Shown one piece after another: positions 57,430-64,000 of a stretch of DNA of 64,000 nucleotides. Both the position numbers and the translations under genes were made by a program. Each line of letters begins with the position of its first letter. Position 1 is the stretch's first letter. The notes beneath the pieces were generated by a model. It saw nothing but the letters and a program-made list of their open reading frames with translations. It was not told the origin of the DNA and made no database searches. The DNA is from Angiostrongylus vasorum (Eukaryota > Nematoda > Chromadorea > Rhabditida > Metastrongylidae), in NCBI GenBank assembly GCA_018806985.1, contig JADANN010000018.1, positions 1,458,501 through 1,522,500 of the forward strand, given 5' to 3'.

Positions 57430-57805
57430 CAACGGTTTACCACTTCATCGTGGGTGGGAGGTGTTCCTAGGTATCGGGCTGTGACGTACAGCGGGAGGTT
57501 TCATCACCTTGATAGGATCTCCCAAGCTGAGGGAGTCCGATGTATCCTTCAGGAAGCCCAGCTAAAAAGTAAACTAATACCAGGATCCGTCACCGTCCTG
57601 CTATCAAACAGGTCCCATGGTGGCAAATCTCCCTCTGATCCACAAGGGCGGCGACTGCCTGTGATGGTGACGACCTGGGGCAGAATTTGGCTGGGCTGAC
57701 CGTGGGGCTCCAGGGAGCCACACTAGCTAAACCAGCAAAGCTCCAAAAATGGAAATTTTGCCGTGGCCCGCAAAACCAGTGAAGATGGGCCATCCAAGTG
57801 TGAAC
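57430..57805 (+). repeat. family D copy, full length
   Basis: Starts 'ccaacggtttaccacttcat', ends 'gatgggccatccaagtgtga'. Contains 'gtgacgtacagcgggaggtt', 'aggaagcccagctaaaaagt', 'gtcaccgtcctgctatcaaa' and 'tggcccgcaaaaccagtg'. Confidence 0.85.
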
Positions 57806-58204
57806 CTCCCGAAACAACTGTTCACGATTACAACATCGCGACTTTTTGTTTAGTTGTTGGCGTTCAGTAACAGGTTTGTAAGTGTCACTGTGGTCTTCGT
57901 GATTCTTAGATTGTTTTATACTTTGAAATATGCAAAATCGTGTTAAATTTTGTGAGGTGCACAAACGAGTTCTCGGAAGGTAACGCTTTTCCTCCTCGTT
58001 AGTAAAATAGCCTCGTGTCTGTAACTACGGTCGACACTTCTCTTGTGTTTCTAATGCATGGACCAAGATCTCTTCTTGTGTAATGGCAACTTTTCACGTC
58101 TAGAGATAAGGCCTAGTTTTAGTAAGCACAAATATGATGGTCCTTAGTGAAAGAACGAGCTCGGTGTATTGACTCGACACTAACGTCCAGCTTCTTCACC
58201 CATC

Positions 58205-58300
58205 CATGTACCTTTCGAGATGGCACACGAAGCGCGCATCGATTCGTGCCGTCGCGGCCCGGCCGTCTCCCATCGACTGCCTCTGCCTTGTGCTAACCAC
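58205..58300. other. GC-rich patch upstream of cnb-1
   Basis: 'cgtgccgtcgcggcccggcc' and flanks stand out from AT-rich surroundings, about 1.2 kb 5' of the proposed cnb-1 start codon. A promoter-proximal role is possible but not shown. Confidence 0.3.
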
Positions 58301-58634
58301 GTCCTACCATCGTTCATCCCTGGTTTTTCGTTTTCCCTGCAGTACTTACAGACTTCCCCTCCAGCAGAAAGTGTTGTTGTTTTAGGGAAATTCATTTTAA
58401 ATGTCGTGCTTTACTTACTCCTTATTTCTTTGTGCAGCGACAAGATGTCATTAATCAGTAGCGCCTGCGGCATGTTTCGGCTCACTGATTGTCGATGAAG
58501 TTCTCAGAAAGCATTTTGCATTGTTACCTTCCGTTCTGTTGCGTAGACACTTCATCATTGCTTATTTTCGTTTGCTCCCTATTAAACCCACCACACACTT
58601 TTATTAAAAAATATCGAAGATGTTGTCCTTTTGC

Positions 58635-58835
58635 TGCCTATTTTAATTTTCATGGCAAGGTATGATGTAAAATGCAACCACAATGATGCTGAGATATTGG
58701 CAAAACTTGGACCCCGGGCCAGATCGAACTATGATCGGACCATGATTACCATGATTACCCTTTCTGGCCCGGTATCTGACCCGGGGTCCATGTTTTGCGA
58801 ATATCTCAGCATCGTTGTGCTAGTATCGATAATCC
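58635..58835. repeat. SINE-B fold-back dimer
   Basis: Left arm about 58675-58722, right arm about 58771-58823: inverted copies of the 'cacaatgatgctgagatatt' to 'ggaccccgggccaga' segment around a spacer with 'catgattacc' repeated. The arms use the 'ccccgggcc' variant, not the 'ccgcaggtgtct' variant of 30215-30420, so the two dimers arose from different subfamilies. Confidence 0.8.
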
Positions 58836-59057
58836 TACGCGATTTAGTATACTGGCCGTTTCCATTGTGCGAGCACCGCGCTTCACCGGTAGTGTCGGAC
58901 TCAGGGGGTTTTTTTAGCTTAAGCTTTATTTATTTTCGCAGCATATACACCGATACGGACTTTGAGAATGGCAGATATGATTTAGAAGAAAAGCGCAATG
59001 TAGTTAGTGAGGAGCAATCTTTGGTAGTCATGCAAGATAATGACTGTCTTTGAAAAC

Positions 59058-59282
59058 TCAATGTTAACTTTTTTATTCACTCCCTATCACAATTTTTCAC
59101 AGCAGGGTATTATGTGTGGTACAACTACAGTGATGCTGAGATATTTCCAAGATTCCGGATCGCAGGTGTCTGCGCCCAGGAACGAACGCGCTCTTACCCT
59201 TTCCGCGGTTTAACGCGTTCACCACCACACCATGCGGGTCCTTTGTTTCGCTTTTCTCTCAGCTAGTTTTCTATTCACCACT
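59058..59282 (-). repeat. SINE-B copy flanked by target-site duplication
   Basis: The 15-mer actgtctttgaaaac occurs exactly at 59043-59057 and 59283-59297, bracketing the element. This is the signature of target-primed insertion. The element reads on - from 'agctgagagaaaagcgaaac' to an A-rich end at about 59072. It lies about 215 nt 5' of the proposed cnb-1 ATG. Confidence 0.85.
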
Positions 59283-59497
59283 GTCTTTGAAAACAGTGAA
59301 ATGTTTTGCATCGTTTGCCACTGTGAATATAAACATTGATGAATTCTGGTCTGCGTTGTTTGTTCGTCGTTTCATGTTAATTAAGCTAGTGTAGTCCATT
59401 TATTGAAGGATGTGATACTTTAGAGCTTTCCGCTACGTAATCAAGCCTTCGTCTGCTGAATTCCTTCTTGTGAAGCACATTGGGAGTCTTATACAAC

Positions 59498-59506
59498 ATG
59501 GTGAGT
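59498..59506 (+). promoter_or_regulatory. cnb-1: proposed cnb-1 start codon fused to a 5' splice site
   Basis: ATG at 59498-59500 is followed at once by GTGAGTG, a near-consensus donor. The next coding exon (60233) starts in phase 0 with Gly, exactly what a Met-only coding exon would need. The preceding context ACAAC is favourable for initiation. Inferred from position and phase. Confidence 0.55.
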
Positions 59507-62500
59507 GTAGCTTTGCAATCCAGGCACCTCATCACCCTGATACGCGAGTCCAAAAGCCCATCGTTATGCCATCGAGTGTTGTTTGTGTGTTGTAAACTAT
59601 GTGAAGGGATCTGGGGCAGACCTTCGCTAGGCTGACCTCGGGATTCCAAATAACCACAAGAGCTAAATCAGCAAAACTCCGAAAAATGGTAATTATGCTG
59701 GGGCCTGCACAACTAGTGAATACGGGCCATCCAAAGTAAACTGTGTGAAAACTAACTGTCAGTGAAATTTCAAGGTAGTTTTTTGAAAGGCAGTAATAAG
59801 GGTAGCAATAACAGTAATAATAACAATAATAGTAGTCCCTTAATGGACGCGTGTAGTGCAATGGTCGGAGGTGCCGTACAATACACATGGGATCGAACCC
59901 CACGCCCCAGGCTCACCAAGCCTTTTATCCCTCCAGGGTCAGTAAATTGGTACCAGACCTGTCTGGGAAGATAGCATCACTGGCTCGATACATCCTAGGC
60001 CACCGCGTATCATTGTAAAGGCCAGATATACATCCAGTAACCTCTAACGATGCTTAATGAAGTCGAATGCATGGCGTATCCCCCAAGGATTGGTCAACTC
60101 CGAGAGCTTTATTCTTCAGTTTTTTTTTATTTAATAGCAATCCCATAATCGTTTTTGTTGCACTATCTATCCTGAATTTTCGAAAGCATTCTGCTTATGA
60201 TAGTCTTGTAATATAATGGATATTCATTTCAGGGCGCGGAAAGTTCACTGCCGGTGGAGATGTGCAGCAATTGTAAGTACCACTTCTCTTGTTTTACGTC
60301 GTGTAATTTAATATGATCCCTTTGTAAAAGAGCGGAGACTTATTACCTTTAGTTATTCTGAACAAATTAAGGATATCATTTCTTTTTCTTGTCTTTGTAA
60401 TATCAGTTTACATGTAAAGGTTGGAATTACGCCGATCCACTGCACACATTCTCTCAGGTTTAATTCTTCATAGACTGATTGGATTTCCTGTTTCTTTTTC
60501 GAAGCCGGAATAGTCTTTAGGGGCACGAAAATGTTTTCTCATGTTCTTCGCAGAGTCGAACCATCGGTTTGGTGGTTTCCTTGGCTTCTCCTTGACTTAA
60601 CCCGAAAGCACTAACGGGTCTTGTCCAGTAGTCGTCGCTAAAACACATTCAACCCCCGACCTCACCTCAATTTCGACATCTTCGCATATGGACAGAATCT
60701 CTGACGGGTGGTTGCCGATGGCAGCGTTGGGTGGGAAACTAGATGAGAGAGATGCAAAGCAAGGCCCTCAGTGGTGCAGTATGTAATACGCGAGCCCCCG
60801 GAAAATGTAGCTGTAGTTGTATCTGGCCCGGGGTCCAAGTTTTGCGAATATCTCAGCGTCGTTGTAGAATCCCTCATATTCGGTCGTTAAAATAAGTCTT
60901 AACTTCAGACTAACTGTCCCCTTTGCTTGGATATTATTAGCCTTGCCATGTGGTTTGTTTGAGAACGTCTACCGTGCATCACCCTAACTTACATAGCATC
61001 ATAATGGAAGTAAAAATACCACATTTGTTGCAGTTATCTGGGACACCTATGTTCTTCTTCTCCAATTCCTTTACGCATTTTAAGGTTTTGGAAATAGCTG
61101 TTTTCCTAAACCCTTGAGCTAAGCAGTACCATAGTGCTATTTTTTTAGTCCGAATGTACGTAGGCGGAACGTTCAGAGACGTTAGTCTTTGTACATCCAC
61201 CGTAATCAAATCCACTTCTTATCGTCACCCTTTTCTTTGAACTAAGCTGAAGACCAATGTTTTCAACACCGAAATAGCGTTCTTTCCGTTTGGTGATGTG
61301 CAGGGTTATGGAAGTTATGTTATAGGCGAAGCGAAGGTTGTCGATGGTCTCACTCCTGTGTTATCCAATTCTAGTTTCCGCTTGAAATTCCCTTTGGTGG
61401 CTCTGAAGAATTCTGGTCATACGGTGTCGCCTTATTGAGTCCCTCTTTTCATGTCGATTGTGGGATCATTGGATTCAGGAATTGAAGTTGTTGTCTAATC
61501 CGTGAAGAATATTGTGTACTGAATTGAGGCGTCCTGATTGCTCAAGGTTTAGATGACCTCATCGTCAACAGTCTTGCTATAACTAAATGGAAATGTGGCA
61601 TAACAAAACCTTTGCGTTTCGATACTTTACTGGATTTGGCAACTCTGTGAATACAGTGCATACTGGTGAACCTACTTCGAAGCCTTGTTGACAGTTCTTC
61701 GACTGTTGTTAAACATATTGCTGTACTCTTGAAGTCTGTTCATCTGCCTCTATGTTTCTTTAAAATATTACACTTTTATTATTTTTTTTTCCATTCATAA
61801 ACATACACGAGGTTTTTTTACTTTTAGTAAGACCTGTCTTTCGCATCTACTGTTCGGATCCCACCACTTCTTATATTCGATTCGTTTTCTCGCATCCATC
61901 ATCCACCTAGGTCTTCCAACTTTTACATGTTGCTTCAGTGCTGCTTGAGGATTTCCATTTCATCTTAAATATCGTAGAATACTGGTCGAGTAGATTATCC
62001 CTGGAGTCCTGAAATAGCCGGGCTAGAGCGTCCCTATAGGCCAACAAGATTGCATTTTTTTTCTGGACAAGTACCAATTTCCCGATTCCGGAGGAATGAG
62101 AGGCTTGGTTAAACGGGGGCGGTATTGAACCAGCACCGTGCTCGTGATGATCGCACCACTACTAATGTGTTCTCCGCCGCTTCATACGTGACGTTATTGT
62201 AAAGAATTTCTTATCGTGGCTAATGTTTCAGTGCCTTATCCTTCTTCAAAACCGCAGTAGTTAGAGCCAATTATCGTCTCCATAAGAGTAGTTTCTTGCG
62301 ATGGGTTCCTTCATTCATTGGTACTATTACTAGACACTTGATACTTGAATGGCCCATCCTCACTGGTTGTGCGGGCTCAGCATAACCTCCATTTTTCCGA
62401 GATTTGCTGGTTAAGCTATTGTGGTTCCCTGGAATCCCTAGGTCAGCCCAGCAAAGCCTGCCCCAGGTCGTCACCACCACAGGCAGTCACCGCCCTTGTG

Positions 62501-63865
62501 GATCTGAAGGAGAATTGCCACCATGCAACTTTGATACCAGAACGATGATGGATCCTGGTATTGGTTTACTCTAGGCTAGGCTTCCTGATGGGAACGGACT
62601 CAGAACTCCGGAAAACTTCTCAGCTTGGGAGGCCCCCTGCCAGGCGGGACCAATCCCCGCTGTACATCGCAGCCGGACACCCAGGAACTCCCAGCCAGGA
62701 TGAGGCGGTAAACCGTTGGGAGGATTGGTACTATTATCATTAATAAATATTGGTGAGCGATGAACACAGTACCGACAGATAAGCATGGTTAGTTGTTCGA
62801 TCCCGCCCTATGCTAGCGAGGCACCCTCTTCCTCTGAGTTTTTGGGGAAAGCTCCATTCTAACAAAGAAGGCCGGCGTTATCTTGTGGTATGGACTGCTC
62901 AGCGCTCTAGCACAACTCTCCAAAGATTTCAGGGAGAACCTACTCTGCATTCAGTGACTGGAAGAAGGCAGTATTTTCAAGGGCAGGAGTAACACACTCA
63001 AATCCTGTATTTTTCGAACGTGACAGATGTGAGACAAAGAATCAAATGAAAGAAGTACTGGGGTCCAAAAAAATAAAATAACATTTTTGTTTATTGTTGC
63101 GTGGAAATAAATAGCCGAGAGGAAGATGTGTTCAATGCATTTATGTCCAATCTACACACCCCTCAGCATTGAAAATAGGGCCGTGTGGTGGTAAACGTGT
63201 GAATTAACTATGTTGTTCTTTTGTGAAACAATGGTGTAGGACAGCATCATTGCTCGGTTGTATACTCACATTAGAGTAATATATGATTTTCTATTCTTAA
63301 GCGAGGACAACCCCTGAAGAAAACTATAAGGACAGTCGTTACTTCTTGAGCTGCTAAAATAGCTGTTATTATCTCATCGCTTGGTACTATTTTTACCAAG
63401 TCATTGTGATTCACATGCGACGAAATCCGAAATATTGTTCTCATTGAAACCACTTCTTATTTACTGCCTGTTCTTTTTTTCGTGACAGGGGTATGATGCG
63501 GACAACTACAATGATGCTGAGATATTTGCAGAACTCCGGACTGCAGGTGCCTGCGGCGGGGATCGAACGTCGTATTACCCTTTCTGGGAGGTTGACGTGT
63601 TCACCATCACACCATGCGTGTCCGTTGATGATACATTAACCCACGGAAAGGGTAATACCGAGGTTCGAACCCCTCCACAGACGCCTGCAGTCCGGAGTTT
63701 TGCAAATATGTCAGCTTCACTGTAGTTGTTCTCAGTATTTGTAATCTTTGTAACTATTTTCCAATGGTTTTTGCACAGTTTTCAGTTGACGCGTATGAGC
63801 TTCGACGACTTGCACGTCGTTTCAAGAAACTAGATATTGATGGGTCCGGTTCCCTATCAGTAGAG
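59498..63865 (+). CDS. cnb-1: calcineurin regulatory subunit B, 5' part
   Basis: Ca2+-binding regulatory subunit of calcineurin (protein phosphatase 2B), which binds the catalytic A subunit and activates it with calmodulin. Exons: ATG at 59498-59500 (proposed), 60233-60272 (acceptor CATTTCAG, donor GTAAGT) and 63786-63865 (acceptor TTTTCAG, donor GTAAGT). Joined they read [33 protein letters not shown] and GSGSLSVE, nearly colinear with C. elegans CNB-1. The initial MG fits the N-myristoylation signal of the family. D-I-D-G-S-G-S-L is the first half of EF-hand 1, with D/D/S ligands in place. The second exon uses the acceptor at 63785; the AG at 63778 would give a stop. Introns of 732 and 3513 nt are packed with SINEs. 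The remaining three EF hands lie beyond 64000. Confidence 0.92.
59595..59740 (+). repeat. family D 3' fragment in cnb-1 intron 1
   Basis: 'atctggggcagaccttcgct', 'ctgacctcgggattcc' and 'gctggggcctgcacaactag' up to 'acgggccatccaaagt'. 5' truncated. Confidence 0.75.
59843..60122 (+). repeat. SINE-A copy in cnb-1 intron 1
   Basis: Head 'acgcgtgtagtgcaatggtc' with B-box-like GGGATCGAACCCC (about 59889-59901, an excellent match). Full body to 'gattggtcaactccgagagc' and a T-run at about 60119-60127. An (AAT/AAC)n patch precedes it at 59798-59835. Confidence 0.85.
60695..60895 (+). repeat. SINE-B copy in cnb-1 intron 2
   Basis: 'ctgacgggtggttgccgatg', 'caaggccctcagtggtgcag', 'ggcccggggtccaagttttg' and 'gcgaatatctcagcgtcgtt'. 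Sense to the gene. Confidence 0.8.
60900..61740. other. cnb-1 intron 2, non-repeat part
   Basis: No repeat family copy, RNA gene or exon recognised. A 78-codon frame on - (60979-61215) lacks splice support. Confidence 0.4.
61745..62180 (-). repeat. SINE-C copy in cnb-1 intron 2
   Basis: On +: 'tcgcatctactgttcggatc', 'atattcgattcgttttctcg', 'ttcagtgctgcttgaggatt', 'atatcgtagaatactggtcg', 'aaatagccgggctagagcgt' and, at the head, 'ggggcggtattgaaccagca'. Antisense to the gene; full length. Confidence 0.8.
62195..62285 (-). mobile_element. PLE terminal fragment in cnb-1 intron 2
   Basis: On -: 'ggttttgaagaaggataagg' (TGAAGAAGG core kept), 'actgaaacattagccacgat' and 'aagaaattctttac'. Confidence 0.55.
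62335..62730 (-). repeat. family D copy in cnb-1 intron 2
   Basis: Full length, antisense to the gene: 'gacacttgatacttgaatgg' (3' end, on +) through 'aggcagtcaccgcccttgtg' and 'tcctgatgggaacggactca' to 'gatgaggcggtaaaccgttg'. Confidence 0.85.
62790..63085 (+). repeat. SINE-C copy, decayed, in cnb-1 intron 2
   Basis: B box GTTCGATCCCGCC at about 62797-62809, then diverged body and tail 'acaaagaatcaaatgaaaga' with an A-rich end at about 63080. Confidence 0.6.
63455..63730. repeat. SINE-B fold-back dimer in cnb-1 intron 2
   Basis: Left arm 63502-63592 (reads on -) and right arm 63640-63730 (reads on +) are inverted copies covering 'atgatgctgagatatttgc' to the tRNA-like 'gaaagggtaat' segment, with a 47-nt spacer. 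The right arm keeps a B box (GAGGTTCGAACCCC). The dimer ends only 55 nt before the exon at 63786. Confidence 0.85.
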
Positions 63866-64000
63866 GTAAGTGTGGCTGTTAGAGAGTACCACTATCACCG
63901 CGTGTTGTTGGTGCTCATATTTAAGTAAGTAAAGTATTTGAGAGACTGCGGAGTTGACGTCCTCATAGAAAAGGATTCAAGTTTTTTTTCTTTTTCCAAC

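Noticed and set aside
57590..57964. 124-codon frame on -
   Set aside because: Lies mostly in a family D copy.
63779..63785. Use of the AG at 63778 as the cnb-1 acceptor
   Set aside because: It would put a TGA in frame after three codons; the TTTTCAG ending at 63785 gives a perfect calcineurin B reading.
1..64000. CRISPR array, prophage, operon or bacterial gene cluster
   Set aside because: No direct-repeat/spacer pattern or tightly packed genes; splice sites and SINEs show nuclear eukaryotic DNA.

Overview
The window is from a eukaryotic, AT-rich genome. I read it as a clade V (strongylid, probably hookworm-like) nematode. The reasons are short TTTTCAG-type 3' splice sites, small exons in long repeat-filled introns, a calcineurin B exon pair close to C. 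elegans CNB-1, and decayed RTE LINEs of the kind common in hookworm genomes. There is no bacterial operon structure, rRNA, functional tRNA or CRISPR array. Most of the long open frames are chance or repeat-derived.

Host genes. The firmest is a calcineurin B (cnb-1) gene on + at the right end: exons 60233-60272 and 63786-63865, with a probable ATG-only first exon ending at 59500. The second is a four-exon 3' end of a PPP1R14-like (CPI-17/PHI-1 family) protein phosphatase 1 inhibitor on -, 24426-25961. Two further multi-exon genes are supported by splice signals and phase agreement but not recognised: one on -, 35904-38023, and one on +, 39423-41415. Weaker exon candidates lie at 2110-2436(-), 4405-4789(-), 4880-5049(-), 31371-31547(-), 35454-35721(+) and 45000-45355(-).

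Repeats make up much of the rest. I named the families by eye. SINE-A is tRNA-derived, about 270 nt. SINE-B is tRNA-like, about 240 nt, and often occurs as inverted fold-back pairs. SINE-C is tRNA-derived, about 350 nt. Family D is about 390 nt and its 3' tail matches the tail behind an RTE reverse-transcriptase C-terminus. There are also terminal pieces of a Penelope-like element (PLE) carrying a hammerhead-ribozyme-like core. A decayed PLE body (RT plus GIY-YIG endonuclease) lies at 46620-48420 with a D element nested inside. RTE LINE relics lie at 21080-22735(-), 42850-43300(-) and 50690-51015(+).

Layout: 0-8.5 kb mostly unique sequence with weak exon candidates; 8.5-24 kb SINEs, TA microsatellites and an RTE relic; 24.4-26 kb the PP1-inhibitor gene; 26-35 kb repeats; 35.4-41.4 kb two uncharacterised genes on opposite strands; 42-57 kb dense repeats including the PLE; 58-64 kb the cnb-1 5' region, whose introns are largely filled with repeats from all five families. 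Repeat boundaries are approximate because no alignment could be run.
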